DNA of 64,000 bases from Bin76 sp965209025 (GTDB lineage: Bacteria; Actinomycetota; Acidimicrobiia; Spongiisociales; ZC4RG35): assembly GCA_965209025.1 (NCBI GenBank), contig OZ242375.1:1426001-1490000 (forward strand). Reading direction: 5' to 3'. Of this stretch, positions 35,905 to 45,502 are shown one piece after another. Numbering within the stretch: the first letter of the stretch is position 1; the number at the start of each line of letters is the position of its first letter. Below the pieces are notes generated by a model. That model searched no databases, was not told the origin of the DNA, and saw nothing but the letters and a program-made list of their open reading frames with translations. Position numbers and translations under genes: made by a program.

Positions 35905-36894
35905 TTACCGCGCGGACAGCGACATTTCGTCGGACGGCGAGTGCAGCCAGCAGAGCACCCGGTGGCGGTCGCCCGTGGTGGCCTCGGCGGGAAACTCCTC
36001 TGTGCAGATGTCCATCACCTCCGGGCACCGGGGAGCGAAGGAGCAACCCGGGGGGAGGTCGATGGCAAGGGGAGGCTGCCCGCTCACCGTCAGCAGTCGC
36101 TTCTTGCGCGACTCCAGGCTGGGAAGAGTGGCCAGGAGCGCCTTGGCGTATGGATGGGCGGGTTCGTTGAAGATCTGGCGGGTGCTTCCGGTCTCGACGA
36201 TCCGACCGGCGTACATGACAGCCACCCGGTCACACAGCCGGGCGACTATCCCCAGGTCGTGGGTGACGAAGATCATCCCGAATTGGAACTCCTGCTGCAA
36301 CTCGGAGAGGAGCCGAAGGTACTGTGCCTGGACGGTCGCGTCCAGAGATGTGGTGGGCTCGTCGGCGATCAGGAGGGAGGGGCGGCACGACAGAGCGATG
36401 GCGCCCGCCACCCGCTGGCGCATCCCGCCCGACATCTGGTGCGGGTACTGCTTGAGGCGCCGCTCCGCCTGCGGGATGCCCACCTGGCTGAGTATCTCCA
36501 CCACGCTGTCCCGCAACGCCCTTCCCCGCAGTCCCTGGTGTATGCGGATCGCCTCGGCCACCTGGTTGCCCACCGTGTATCCGGGGTTCAGGGAACTGAG
36601 GGGATCCTGGAGGATCAGGGAGATCTGTCCCCCTCTGATCTGTCTCATCTCCCGCTCGGAGAGGTCCAGCAACTCCTGTCCGTCCAGGAGGACGCTCCCT
36701 CCGACGATTCGCCCGGCGGGAGCCTCGACCAGTCGCATCAGCGCCATGCAACTCACGCTCTTTCCCGAGCCGGACTCTCCCACCAGCCCCAGCGTCTCCC
36801 CGCGGTCTAGCGAGAAACTCACCCCGTCCACCGCCTTCACCACCCCGCGGCGGGTGTGGAACTGGACCCGCAGGTCTTTGACTTCCAGCAACAT
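35905..36894 (-). CDS. Peptide/nickel-type ABC transporter ATP-binding protein (DppD-like)
   Basis: A 329-residue ATPase. Walker A GESGSGKS is at residues 39-46, with Q-loop ISLILQDPLSSLNPGY, signature MSGGMRQRVAGAIAL, Walker B LLIADEPTTSLD and H-loop IFVTHDLGIVA. The C-terminal Oligo_HPY extension carries the Cys pattern CSFAPRCPEVMDIC. ATG 36894 (MLLEVKDLRVQF) lies three bases from the permease stop. It would pair with the DppF-like ATPase encoded four genes upstream to power uptake of a peptide-like or other small substrate. Confidence 0.9.
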   Translation of the reverse strand: MLLEVKDLRVQFHTRRGVVKAVDGVSFSLDRGETLGLVGESGSGKSVSCMALMRLVEAPAGRIVGGSVLLDGQELLDLSEREMRQIRGGQISLILQDPLSSLNPGYTVGNQVAEAIRIHQGLRGRALRDSVVEILSQVGIPQAERRLKQYPHQMSGGMRQRVAGAIALSCRPSLLIADEPTTSLDATVQAQYLRLLSELQQEFQFGMIFVTHDLGIVARLCDRVAVMYAGRIVETGSTRQIFNEPAHPYAKALLATLPSLESRKKRLLTVSGQPPLAIDLPPGCSFAPRCPEVMDICTEEFPAEATTGDRHRVLCWLHSPSDEMSLSAR

Positions 36895-36896
36895 GG

Positions 36897-37796
36897 CTAC
36901 AACTGCCGCAGTTTGGGGTCGAAGCGGTCCCTCACCCAGTCCCCGAGGAGGTTGGCGGCCAGCACCACCCCGAAGATGGCTATCCCGGGAATGATCGAGA
37001 CCCACCAGGCCCGGCCGAGGATGTCCCGCCCGTCGGCCACCATCAACCCCCAGGCGGGCGTGGGAGGCGGGATACCCACCCCCAGGAAGCTCAGGGAGGC
37101 CTCGAGGAGAATGATCAGCGCCACCTGCAGGGTGGCGAGCACGCCGATGGTGGGCATCACGTTGGGGAGGATGTGCCTCCAGAGGATGCGGGGACTGGAG
37201 AGACCCGCCACCCGGGCAAGGTCGATGAAGTCCTCCTCGCTTATCGCCAGCGCCTCACCTCGGATCTGTCTTGCGTAGTAGGGCCAGAGCAGTATCACGA
37301 TCACCATGAGCACATTGGTCAGGCTGGCCCCCAGCAGCGCCACCAGGACGATGGCCATAAGCATCAGCGGAAGCGCCAGGGTCATGTCGGTGATTCTCAT
37401 CAGGACGATCTCCACCCAGCCCCGGTAGAAGCCGGCGACCAGACCCACGATGGTCCCCAGCACCCCGGCCAGTCCGGTGGCCAGGATCGCCACCATCAAA
37501 GAGACCCGGGCGCCGTAGAGGATGCGGGTGAAGATGTCGCGGCCCAGGGTGTCGGTGCCCAGCAGGAAGTCGCTGCTGCCGCCCTCCTGCCACACGGGAG
37601 GGATCAGCTTGTTGGAGAGTTGCCCCACCTCCGGATCGTGAGGGGCGATCAGCGGGGCGAACACCGCCACCAGCACCACCAGCGCCAGCACGACCATGGA
37701 GACGAAGGGAAAGCGGATGGTGGTGGCCGCTCCCCGCACCTTCACCCGGGGCTCTTCCGCCTGGGGCGCTCCGGGCGCGGATTCGGTGGTGGTCAT
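36897..37796 (-). CDS. Peptide-type ABC transporter permease (DppC-like)
   Basis: A 299-residue inner-membrane permease. A charged N-terminus precedes the first helix (FVSMVVLALVVLVAVFAPLI), and the periplasmic loop has LLGTDTLGRDIFTRILYGAR, which is highly typical of DppC/OppC. The coupling loop includes RVAGLSSPRILWRHILPNV. ATG 37796 overlaps the DppB stop by ATGA; earlier starts in this frame lie inside that gene. Confidence 0.92.
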   Translation of the reverse strand: MTTTESAPGAPQAEEPRVKVRGAATTIRFPFVSMVVLALVVLVAVFAPLIAPHDPEVGQLSNKLIPPVWQEGGSSDFLLGTDTLGRDIFTRILYGARVSLMVAILATGLAGVLGTIVGLVAGFYRGWVEIVLMRITDMTLALPLMLMAIVLVALLGASLTNVLMVIVILLWPYYARQIRGEALAISEEDFIDLARVAGLSSPRILWRHILPNVMPTIGVLATLQVALIILLEASLSFLGVGIPPPTPAWGLMVADGRDILGRAWWVSIIPGIAIFGVVLAANLLGDWVRDRFDPKLRQL

Positions 37797-38716
37797 CGGG
37801 TGTACCTGATCTTGGGGTTGATCCACGCGTACGCTAGGTCGGCCAGGAAGTTACAGAGCACGAAGGCCGTCCCGATTAGGATCACCGCTCCCTGTATGAC
37901 CGGGAAGTCCCGTTGGATCACCGCTCTGATCAGCAGGCTCCCCACACCCGGCCAGGCGAACACGTACTCGGTGACGATGGCGCCGCCGATCACGGCTGCG
38001 AAGATGACCGTTGCATAGGTGATCACCGGCAGGGCGGCGTTCTTGAAGGCGTGTTTCCAGATAACGACCGACTCCCGGACCCCTTTGATGCGAGCCAGCT
38101 TGACATAGTCGCCGTACAGGGACTCCAGCATGGAGGAGCGGGTGAGACGCATGATCCCCGCCGAGACGAACCATCCCAGGGTGAAGGTGGGCAGCACGAC
38201 GGATAAGAGTCCCTCCCTTCCCCCGGTTGGAAACCACTGCAACTGCACCGAGAATACTCGCAACATCACCAGCCCCACGAGGAATGACGGCGCCGCCCCT
38301 CCCAGGATGGAGAAGATCCGGGCCACGTAATCACTGCCCCGCCCCCGGTATTTGGCGGCGTACACGCCCAGAGGCAAGGCGATCAGCAGGGAGAACATCA
38401 TCGAGAAGACTGACAGTTCCAGGCTCGGCAGGATCCGGAGCGACAGGAGTTCGCCGACGGTGCGCCCCCGGAAGTACAGCGAGGTCCCCAGGTCTCCGGT
38501 CACCAATCCTCCCAGGAACACCCCGTACTGGACCAAGAGAGGCTTGTCCAGCCCATAGGCAGCCTTCAGTTCGTTGGCCATCTCCTCGGTCACCTGGGGC
38601 GGGATCATCCTCTCCACCGGGTCCCCGGTCAGCCGGACCATGAAGAACAACACCGTGATCAGGACAAATATGGAGACCACCGCCTGGGCCAGCCTCGCCA
38701 GAATGAAGCGCCTCAT
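37793..38716 (-). CDS. Peptide-type ABC transporter permease (DppB-like)
   Basis: A 307-residue permease. The opening MRRFILARLAQAVVSIFVL and GDPVERMIPPQVTEE are standard for DppB/OppB. ARIKGVRESVVIWKHAFKN is the coupling loop, and EYVFAWPGVGSLLIRAVIQRD is the conserved periplasmic segment. It begins the 3' transporter block (B-C-D). A gap of about 100 bases, the largest inside the cluster, separates it from the cyclase-family gene upstream and could hold a secondary promoter. Confidence 0.92.
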   Translation of the reverse strand: MRRFILARLAQAVVSIFVLITVLFFMVRLTGDPVERMIPPQVTEEMANELKAAYGLDKPLLVQYGVFLGGLVTGDLGTSLYFRGRTVGELLSLRILPSLELSVFSMMFSLLIALPLGVYAAKYRGRGSDYVARIFSILGGAAPSFLVGLVMLRVFSVQLQWFPTGGREGLLSVVLPTFTLGWFVSAGIMRLTRSSMLESLYGDYVKLARIKGVRESVVIWKHAFKNAALPVITYATVIFAAVIGGAIVTEYVFAWPGVGSLLIRAVIQRDFPVIQGAVILIGTAFVLCNFLADLAYAWINPKIRYTR

Positions 38717-38816
38717 CTTTGCATCACTCTCTCCGATTCCCGCCTTTGTAGAAAGCCAACCATTTTCAGGTTAGAGGACCGCTCGGCGCGAAGGGGAAAA
38801 ATCATCGGCGCCCGAC

Positions 38817-39701
38817 TCAGAATATGCATAGGGGATTGACGGCCGATCCGGTCCCTCCCCTGAGACGCAGCGGCGACATCATCAGTACGAACTCGGCCCG
38901 GCCCTCGGCGGAGCACGCCGCCTTGAGCGCCTCGGTGTCCGGCCAGTCCAGGAGCGCGAGGCCCATCCCCGCCAGACCGAGGGAGTGGAGAGGCAACTCG
39001 AGGCCGGGGTACGGAGAGGGCATCCTCTCGATGCAGTCTCCCCCGTACACCGCCACCTCCCGGCGATGAAGCCAGCGGATTGCGTCGATGTCGAGGCCTG
39101 CCCGCTGTCCCGGCTCGGGCGGATCGTCCCGGGATTCATGGACCATCCGTCCCGAGCGGACCAGCACCGCGTCGCCGGCCTCGGCCTCCACTCCCCAGTA
39201 CTCCTCTGCTGCTTCCAACTCCTTCGGGCCGATGCTGGCGGTCGGGTCGAGGTAGTCCATCCCCAACGCCGAGGCCACATCCAGGAACACCCCCCTGGTC
39301 ACCACCCCCTCCGCCATCGCCTCGATCGACCCGAACCTCATCCCGGAGCGATCCACCTCGTCCGCCGCCTGCCGGCCGTTGTACATCTCGCCCTCGAAGT
39401 AGACATGACCGACCGCGTCGAGATGGGTCACCGAGAGGCCATGGGGTGCGATCCCCACGAAGTCCATGGTCGCCTCGGCATGATGCGCGGCGTAGAGAAG
39501 GTAGTGAACCACCGGCCGGGGATTGGAGGGCCCCGACACGGTGTCGAGGTCCCTTCCGATCGAGACCACCCGACCCGAACGCACCAGTGAAAGCGCCTCC
39601 TTCACCTTGGCGGGCGTTATGTAGTTGAGGGTCCCCCGCTGATCGTCTTCGCCCCACCGGCCCCGATTGGAGAGTTCGGAGAAGATCTCCCGGTAATTCA
39701 A
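38817..39701 (-). CDS. Cyclase family protein (metal-dependent hydrolase, KynB-like)
   Basis: A 294-residue member of the cyclase/kynurenine formamidase-like family. The metal-binding signature appears as HGLSVTHLDAVGHVYFEG (the H-x-x-x-THxDxxxH pattern). VRSGRMVHESRDDPP, DIDAIRWLHRREVAVYGGDC and ALLDWPDTEALK are family-typical. The TTG start overlaps the LLM stop by four bases (TTGA), and no ATG lies near. Related proteins hydrolyse amides, lactones or cyclic compounds. The substrate is probably the compound imported by the neighbouring transporter, but it is unknown. Confidence 0.82.
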   Translation of the reverse strand: MNYREIFSELSNRGRWGEDDQRGTLNYITPAKVKEALSLVRSGRVVSIGRDLDTVSGPSNPRPVVHYLLYAAHHAEATMDFVGIAPHGLSVTHLDAVGHVYFEGEMYNGRQAADEVDRSGMRFGSIEAMAEGVVTRGVFLDVASALGMDYLDPTASIGPKELEAAEEYWGVEAEAGDAVLVRSGRMVHESRDDPPEPGQRAGLDIDAIRWLHRREVAVYGGDCIERMPSPYPGLELPLHSLGLAGMGLALLDWPDTEALKAACSAEGRAEFVLMMSPLRLRGGTGSAVNPLCIF

Positions 39702-40675
39702 GTTCCCGTCCCTCTCTCCCACGAGAGCCTGGGGCGGATCTCCGTCACGAACAGTTCCAACTGCTCCAGGATGTCCTCGGTCTCCGGGCCGGGCGGGGTG
39801 GCGATCTGGAGGTGGGTGGTCCCCGCCTCGGCGTATCTCTCCATCGAGTCGACGATCCGCTCCACCGACCCTCGGCACGGGTGGTCCGGATCGGCGCGAT
39901 CAGACACCTCCAGGTTCACCCGGTTCGAGTACACGAATCCCTCCGGATCCCGACCGTATCCCGCCAACCTCTCCACGATGTCCTCCCGGATTCCCGGGAT
40001 CCGGTCGGGGTGAACGAACGCTCCGTGCCACCCCGTGCCGATCCGGGCGGCCCGCCGGCGAGCCGGCAGGCTGTTTCCCCCCACCCAGATGGGGATGGTC
40101 CTCTGCACGGGCTTCGGGAAGAAGCAGATGTCGGGAGGGAGGCTGTAGAAACGCCCCTCGAACCCCGGATGGTCCTCTCGCCACAACAGGGTCATCACAT
40201 CCAGGTACTCGTCGGTGACCGCTCCCCGGTCCGCCCAGGAGGCGTCAACCGCCGCATACTCCTCGGGAATCCACCCCACCCCCACCCCCAGGATCAACCG
40301 CCCGCCGCACAGCACGTCGAGGGTGGAGAGCATCTTGGCCGCCACCACCGGGTGCCGGAGGGGCACCACCAATGTCCCCAGGGCCAGCCGGATGCGCCGG
40401 GTGAGCGCCGACAGGAATCCGAGCAGCGTCAGCGGTTCGTACACCGGTTCGTCGGCGTCCATGTCCCCGATCCCCGCCTCGCTCCACGACCGGGGGCCGC
40501 TCATCTCTCCCTTCCCGCTGTAGGGATGGGGGGAGGTTATGTTGCGGGCCAGCACGATGTGGTCTCCGATCCACACGTCGTCCAACCCCGCCTCCTCGGC
40601 CGCCTCGGCCACCCTGCGAAAGGTCCCGACATGGGCGGCTCCCCTGAAATTGGGGATGCTGATTCCGAACTCCAT
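39698..40675 (-). CDS. LLM-class flavin/F420-dependent oxidoreductase
   Basis: A 325-residue TIM-barrel oxidoreductase of the luciferase-like superfamily. Key segments are MEFGISIPNF, GLDDVWIGDHIV, LALGTLVVPLRHPVVAAKML, GGRLILGVGVGWIPEEY and IPIWVGGNSLPARRRAARIG. Actinobacterial members with this layout generally use F420, though FMN cannot be excluded. ATG 40675 is chosen because MEFGISIP is the conserved first strand. It sits four bases from the DppF-like gene and overlaps the cyclase gene, so it is part of the catabolic operon. Confidence 0.85.
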   Translation of the reverse strand: MEFGISIPNFRGAAHVGTFRRVAEAAEEAGLDDVWIGDHIVLARNITSPHPYSGKGEMSGPRSWSEAGIGDMDADEPVYEPLTLLGFLSALTRRIRLALGTLVVPLRHPVVAAKMLSTLDVLCGGRLILGVGVGWIPEEYAAVDASWADRGAVTDEYLDVMTLLWREDHPGFEGRFYSLPPDICFFPKPVQRTIPIWVGGNSLPARRRAARIGTGWHGAFVHPDRIPGIREDIVERLAGYGRDPEGFVYSNRVNLEVSDRADPDHPCRGSVERIVDSMERYAEAGTTHLQIATPPGPETEDILEQLELFVTEIRPRLSWERGTGT

Positions 40676-40679
40676 CGAC

Positions 40680-41705
40680 CTAACGTCTCCCCACGGCGAC
40701 CTGTTGCCACGACCGGGTGCCCGAACCCGGATAGAGATGGCATGAGACCCCGTGACCGGGTTCCAACTCACCATGCTCGGGAGCCAGATCGGAGCACTGT
40801 TCCATCACATAGGGACAGCGCGGGTGGAAGGTGCACCCTCCCGGGGGGTCAATGGGGCTCGGGACCTCTCCCTCCAGAATGATCTCCTGGCTCTCTATGT
40901 CGGGATGGGCCGGCGGAACGGCCGACAGGAGCGCCTCGGTGTACGGATGGGCGGGTGTGGAGAACAACGACTCGGCGCCGGCCAACTCGATCACCCTGCC
41001 CACGTACATCACCATCACCCGGTCGGAGAGGTGCGCCACCCCGCTCAGGTCGTGGGAGATGAGCAGGTAGGCCAGGTCGAAGCGCTCCTGGAGGTCGGCC
41101 AGCAGGTTCATCACCTGGGCTCGGATGGAGACGTCCAGGGCGGAGACCGGCTCGTCCAGGATCACCACCTTCGGGTTGGGCGCCAGGGCGCGGGCGATGG
41201 CGATCCGCTGCCGCTGTCCGCCGCTGAACTCGTGGGGGTAGAGGTCGGCGTGCGCCCCGTAGTCGAGTCCCACCTGGCTCATCACCTCCCCTACCCGGTC
41301 GGTGGCCTCCTCTCCGCTCTGTTCGCCGGCCGACTGGATCGGCTCGGCGATGATGTCGCGGATCCTCATGCGGGGAGAGAGCGAAGAGAAGGGATCCTGA
41401 AAGACCACCTGCACGTTGCGGCGGTAGTCGACCAATTGCTCCCTCGAGTAGTCGATACTCACCTCGTTGCCCTGGAAAAAAATCCGTCCCGCGGTGGGAG
41501 ACTCCAGGAGCAGCAACAGGCGGGCCAGGGTGGTCTTACCGCAGCCCGACTCGCCCACCACACCCAGGGTCTCCCCGGGCCACAGCCGGAGGTCGATCCC
41601 GTTCACCGCCTTCACCACCCCCCGGCCGCCGAACCCCAACGCTCCGGTCATGGCGAAGTGCTTGTGGAGGTCCTCGGCCTCCAGCAGGGGCTTGGCGTCG
41701 TTCAT
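40680..41705 (-). CDS. Peptide-type ABC transporter ATP-binding protein (DppF-like)
   Basis: A 341-residue ATPase. Walker A GESGCGKT is at residues 51-58, with QVVFQDPFSSLSPRM, signature FSGGQRQRIAIARAL, Walker B VVILDEPVSALDVS and H-loop LISHDLSGVA. An Oligo_HPY tail has CTFHPRCPYVMEQC. It is separated from the B-C-D block by the LLM and cyclase genes but is on the same strand and coupled to the ligase gene by a 4-base overlap. No substrate-binding protein gene occurs anywhere in the cluster. Confidence 0.9.
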   Translation of the reverse strand: MNDAKPLLEAEDLHKHFAMTGALGFGGRGVVKAVNGIDLRLWPGETLGVVGESGCGKTTLARLLLLLESPTAGRIFFQGNEVSIDYSREQLVDYRRNVQVVFQDPFSSLSPRMRIRDIIAEPIQSAGEQSGEEATDRVGEVMSQVGLDYGAHADLYPHEFSGGQRQRIAIARALAPNPKVVILDEPVSALDVSIRAQVMNLLADLQERFDLAYLLISHDLSGVAHLSDRVMVMYVGRVIELAGAESLFSTPAHPYTEALLSAVPPAHPDIESQEIILEGEVPSPIDPPGGCTFHPRCPYVMEQCSDLAPEHGELEPGHGVSCHLYPGSGTRSWQQVAVGRR

Positions 41706-43330
41706 GTTCTCTCCTGGCGGGCGCGAACGCCGGGATCCCCCAGCATCTCTCGCAGCTCGCGCTTGCGGACCTTGCCCTGGGAGTCGATCGGCAAATCAGA
41801 GACAAACTCTACTCGCTTGGGCGTCTTGTAACCGGCCAACCGCGCCCGGCAGAACTCGATCAACTCCGCCTGGGAGGGGCTTGCGTCCGGTCCCGCCACC
41901 ACCGCCGCCGTCACCGCCTCGGTCCACTCCGGGTGAGGCATCCCCACCACGGCCGCCTCCATCACCCCCGGGTGCATGCGGATGGTCTCCTCGACCTCGG
42001 CCGATGAGACGTTCATCCCTCCCGTCTTGATCATGTCCTTCAACCGGTCGTGGAAGAACAGGTTGCCATCCGGGTCGAGGCGGACCACGTCGCCGGTGTG
42101 CAGCCAGCCGTCCCGGAGCACCGCGTCGGTGGCCCGGGGGTTCCGGTAGTAGCCCTCCATCACGCCCGGAGAGCGACACAGCAACTCGCCCACCTCGCTG
42201 TCGGCGCCCCCCTCGTCCACCACCCTCACCTCCACGTGGGGGGTCGGTCTGCCGATCCAGCGGGAGTCCCCCTCCGGGATGTCGGAGGGGTCGTTGAAGA
42301 ACCCGATCACCCCCAGTTGGCTGAGCTCGGACTGGCCCCAGTAGGTGGCCCAGGTCACCCCGGGAGCGCGCCGTGACAGCTCGGACACCACCCCGAAGGG
42401 GATGGGGCCTCCGTACACGTGCGCCTGGCGAAGGGAGGAGAGGTCCCGCCGCCCGAAGTCGGGGTGGCGGATCATGCGGTGGTAGAAGGTGGGAGTCTGC
42501 GAGGTGTTGGTCACCCCCTCGGCCTCGATGGCTTCCAGGACCGCCCCCGGCTCGGTGCGGGGGATCATCACCAGCGTCGCCCCCATCGAGATCAGGTTGG
42601 TCACAGCTCCCGTGCCGGCCATGGTGTACACCGGCGCCAGCAGCAAGAACACATCCGTGGTCTCCACGTACCTCTCGTACGACCAGGAGGGCGTGGTGGA
42701 AATCATCATCGCCCGGTGGGTGACCATCACCCCTTTGGGGACGCTCTCGGTGCCGCTCGTGTACATCACCATCGCCAGGTCGTTCTCCTCCACCAAGGCC
42801 TCGGGCATCTCATCGGACACGCCGTCCAGCATCTCGGAGAAGCCGATCTCGCCCGGCTGCGGATTCCCGTCCATCACCACCAGGCGGGGCTCATCCCGGG
42901 TTCCGGCCACCCCGGCCCGCGCCCGCTCGGCCATTCCAGGCCCGGCGATCACCACCCGGGGAGTGGAGTGCTCCACCTGCAGCGCCACTTCCGCCGGTGT
43001 GTAGGAGGGATTCAGGGAGGAGAACACCGAGCCCTGCTTCAGGACGCCGTAGTAGACGCCCACCGCCTCCGGCACGTTGTGGCTCATCAGCGCCACCCGG
43101 TCGCCCCGGCCCACCCCCAGGCGGGCCAGTCCGTGGGCCACCCGGTTGGAGAACCGGTCCAGGTCCCGGTAGGTGATCACCCGCCGGTTCGCTCTCCCCG
43201 ATCGGGCGATGATGGCCGGCTTGTCCCCCTGTCGAGCCGCCTGCCTCCGGACCATGTCTCCCAGGGCGGCCCGTCGCAGCAGGTTCTCGACCAGACCATC
43301 ACCGGCTCGAGCCGGCCCGCCGGAGGTCAT
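41702..43330 (-). CDS. AMP-forming acyl-CoA ligase
   Basis: A 542-residue ANL-superfamily ligase that activates a carboxylic acid to its CoA thioester through an acyl-AMP. P-loop YTSGTESVPKGVMVTH is visible, then ATYWGQSELSQLG, the hinge region GWLHTGDVVRLDPDG, FHDRLKDMIKTGGMNVSS and a C-terminal PIDSQGKVRKREL with the catalytic Lys. The fatty-acid or aromatic substrate cannot be told. Context (dehydrogenases, transporter) suggests it starts the CoA-linked breakdown of the imported compound. Confidence 0.88.
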   Translation of the reverse strand: MTSGGPARAGDGLVENLLRRAALGDMVRRQAARQGDKPAIIARSGRANRRVITYRDLDRFSNRVAHGLARLGVGRGDRVALMSHNVPEAVGVYYGVLKQGSVFSSLNPSYTPAEVALQVEHSTPRVVIAGPGMAERARAGVAGTRDEPRLVVMDGNPQPGEIGFSEMLDGVSDEMPEALVEENDLAMVMYTSGTESVPKGVMVTHRAMMISTTPSWSYERYVETTDVFLLLAPVYTMAGTGAVTNLISMGATLVMIPRTEPGAVLEAIEAEGVTNTSQTPTFYHRMIRHPDFGRRDLSSLRQAHVYGGPIPFGVVSELSRRAPGVTWATYWGQSELSQLGVIGFFNDPSDIPEGDSRWIGRPTPHVEVRVVDEGGADSEVGELLCRSPGVMEGYYRNPRATDAVLRDGWLHTGDVVRLDPDGNLFFHDRLKDMIKTGGMNVSSAEVEETIRMHPGVMEAAVVGMPHPEWTEAVTAAVVAGPDASPSQAELIEFCRARLAGYKTPKRVEFVSDLPIDSQGKVRKRELREMLGDPGVRARQERT

Positions 43331-43343
43331 CTCAAAGGCTCAC

Positions 43344-44510
43344 CTACTCCGATTCCAGGACGGCGCCCAGCGCCCGGAGGTAGCGGGCTCCCGTAGCGCC
43401 GTCCACCACCCGGTGATCGAAGGCTCCCGACACATAGAAGGTCGGCCCGGCCACCACCCGGCCGTCCACCACCATGGGCCGTTCCGCAATCGTCCCGAAG
43501 TAGATGGTGGCCGCCGTGTTCAGGCTGATGATCGGCGTCCCGAAGTCGACTCCCCTCGGGCCCAGATTGGACGTGGTGATGGTGGCGCCCCCGATGTCGG
43601 AGAAGGTGAGTTTCCTTCGCCGGGCGGCCTCGGCGAGACGGCGTATCTCCCCGGCCAGTTCCCCCAGTCCCATCCGGTCGGCGCCGTGCACAACCGGTGC
43701 GGCCAACCCGTGAGGGGTGTCTACGCCCACGGCCACGTTCACTTCGTCGTACACGATCACCGACTTTCCGTCCAGAGCGGCATTCACCTCCGGAACCTCG
43801 CGGCAGGCCTCGGCCACCGCGGCGACCATGAGGTCGTTGAGAGAGACCTCCAGTCCCTCCGACCGGCAGGCCCCCAGACGGATGAGGAGGGGCCCGGCCC
43901 ACACCGACACAGTCTGGGAGAAGTGGGGGATCTCCGTCCAGTTTCGAGCCATGGCGGCCGCCATCGCCCGGGGATATCCCCGCAGGGGACGCCGTTCCCG
44001 GATCCGGGGACCGGAGGGGTCCGCCTCGGCGGCGGCCGCCTCCACGTCGTCGGGGGTGATGATTCCGGCCCGGCCCGTGCCCTGCACGCCGGCCAGGTCA
44101 ACCCCCAGGCTCTTGGCCAGCGCCCGGGCCTTGGGCATGGCCCGTATGCGTTCTTTCGGCCCGGGGTCCTTTCTCTCCGGCCTCGGGGCGGGCGCCGGGC
44201 CGGGCGCCGCCGGGGCGCCGGCTACCGCCTCCCCGGAGAGGAGTTCGGCGATCTGCTCCGGAGTTGGCACGCTGCCCACCTCCGCCATGACCGCCACCGC
44301 CGCGCCTACCCGGACCTCGGTGGAGACGGGAGCGACGATCTTGGCCAGCAGGCCTGCCCCCATCGCCTCCACCACGATGGCGCTCTTTTCGTTCTCCACC
44401 TCATAGAGGGCCTCCCCCACGGCCACTTCCTCTCCCTCGGTCTTGAACCAGGCGATGATGGTGCCCATCTCCATCGTTTCCCCCAGTGCGGGGAGTCGCA
44501 GGACGTGCAT
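43344..44510 (-). CDS. 2-oxoacid dehydrogenase complex E2 (dihydrolipoyl acyltransferase)
   Basis: A 388-residue acyltransferase core of a 2-oxoacid (pyruvate, branched-chain or acetoin type) dehydrogenase. The lipoyl domain has ENEKSAIVVEA with lipoyl-lysine K42. A peripheral-subunit-binding domain follows an Ala/Pro linker (MPKARALAKSLGVDLAGVQG). The catalytic domain ends with FDHRVVDGATGARYLRAL, where H366 and D370 form the active site. It lies five bases after the E1-beta gene. An E3 gene is not in the cluster, so the general cellular E3 would have to serve. Confidence 0.9.
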   Translation of the reverse strand: MHVLRLPALGETMEMGTIIAWFKTEGEEVAVGEALYEVENEKSAIVVEAMGAGLLAKIVAPVSTEVRVGAAVAVMAEVGSVPTPEQIAELLSGEAVAGAPAAPGPAPAPRPERKDPGPKERIRAMPKARALAKSLGVDLAGVQGTGRAGIITPDDVEAAAAEADPSGPRIRERRPLRGYPRAMAAAMARNWTEIPHFSQTVSVWAGPLLIRLGACRSEGLEVSLNDLMVAAVAEACREVPEVNAALDGKSVIVYDEVNVAVGVDTPHGLAAPVVHGADRMGLGELAGEIRRLAEAARRRKLTFSDIGGATITTSNLGPRGVDFGTPIISLNTAATIYFGTIAERPMVVDGRVVAGPTFYVSGAFDHRVVDGATGARYLRALGAVLESE

Positions 44511-44515
44511 GGGAG

Positions 44516-45502
44516 TCAGTCAAGCCTCCTTACCGCCTCGGTCACCGAGGCGGCGGTGGGTATCAGGAACTGTTGGAGATAGCGGCTCTGGGGGATGGGG
44601 ACGTCGGCGGACGCCACCCGGATGATCGGCGACTCCAGGTACTCGAGCGCCTCCTCGGCGATGATGGCCGCCACCTCTCCTCCGGCGCCGCCGGTCTTGG
44701 GCGCCTCGTGGGCGATCACCACCCGGCCGGTCTTGGCCACCGACTCCAGGATGGTGTCGAGGTCCAGGGGACGGAGCCCCCGGGGATCTACCACCTCCAC
44801 GTCTATCCCCTCCGCCGCCAACTGCTCGGCGGCCCGAAGCGACTCCCCCACCATACGCGACCAGGCGATCACCGTCACGTCGCTTCCCTCCCGCTTCACC
44901 GCAGCCTCCCCCAGCGGCACCAGGTGGTCGCCGGCGGGGACCTCGCCCCGGTAGGCGTAGAGGCCGGCATGCTCGAAGAACAGCACCGGGTTGTCGTCCC
45001 GGATCGCCGACTTCATGAGCCCCAGGGCGTCGGCGGGGTCCGACGGGATGACCACATACGCTCCCGACGCGGAGAGGAACAGGGCCTCGGGGCTGACATC
45101 GTGTTCGGGACCGGCCCCCTTGGCGCCCTCGGGAAGCCTTATCACCAGCGGGACGGTGAAAACGCCCCCGTGCATGTACCGCCAACGCGCCACCTTGTGG
45201 TAGAGCTCGTCCATGGCGATCCCGAAGTACCCGCTCGACTGCAACTCCGCCACCGGCCGCAGCCCGGTGATGGCGGCGCCCACCGCCGCTCCGACGATCA
45301 TCGTCTCCGAGATGGGAGTGTCGATCACCCGCCCGGGGCCGAACTGCTCCAACAACCCGGCGGTCGCCCCGTAGATACCTCCGTAGACCGCCACGTCCTC
45401 CCCCCAGACGAACACCCGGTCGTCGCGCTCCATCTCCTCTGCCAGCGCCTCCCGGATGGCCTGGGAGAAGGTCAAGGTGCGGGTGGCGGTCGCCTGGCTC
45501 AT
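44516..45502 (-). CDS. 2-oxoacid dehydrogenase E1 component, beta subunit
   Basis: A 328-residue transketolase-like subunit. Family segments include FVWGEDVAVYGGIYGAT, RVIDTPISETMIVGAAVGAA, GPEHDVSPEALF and VIAWSRMVGESLRAAEQLA, with a C-terminal GGEVAAIIAEEALEYLESPI. ATG 45502 overlaps the alpha gene stop by four bases. The sequence is closest in feel to the AcoB/PdhB group. Pyruvate, branched-chain oxoacid and acetoin are all open as substrates. Confidence 0.9.
   Translation of the reverse strand: MSQATATRTLTFSQAIREALAEEMERDDRVFVWGEDVAVYGGIYGATAGLLEQFGPGRVIDTPISETMIVGAAVGAAITGLRPVAELQSSGYFGIAMDELYHKVARWRYMHGGVFTVPLVIRLPEGAKGAGPEHDVSPEALFLSASGAYVVIPSDPADALGLMKSAIRDDNPVLFFEHAGLYAYRGEVPAGDHLVPLGEAAVKREGSDVTVIAWSRMVGESLRAAEQLAAEGIDVEVVDPRGLRPLDLDTILESVAKTGRVVIAHEAPKTGGAGGEVAAIIAEEALEYLESPIIRVASADVPIPQSRYLQQFLIPTAASVTEAVRRLD

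Noticed and set aside
34847..36994. A 715-codon plus-strand frame antisense to the acyl-CoA dehydrogenase and DppD-like genes
   Set aside because: Low-complexity translation. The minus-strand genes show full family motifs and translational coupling.
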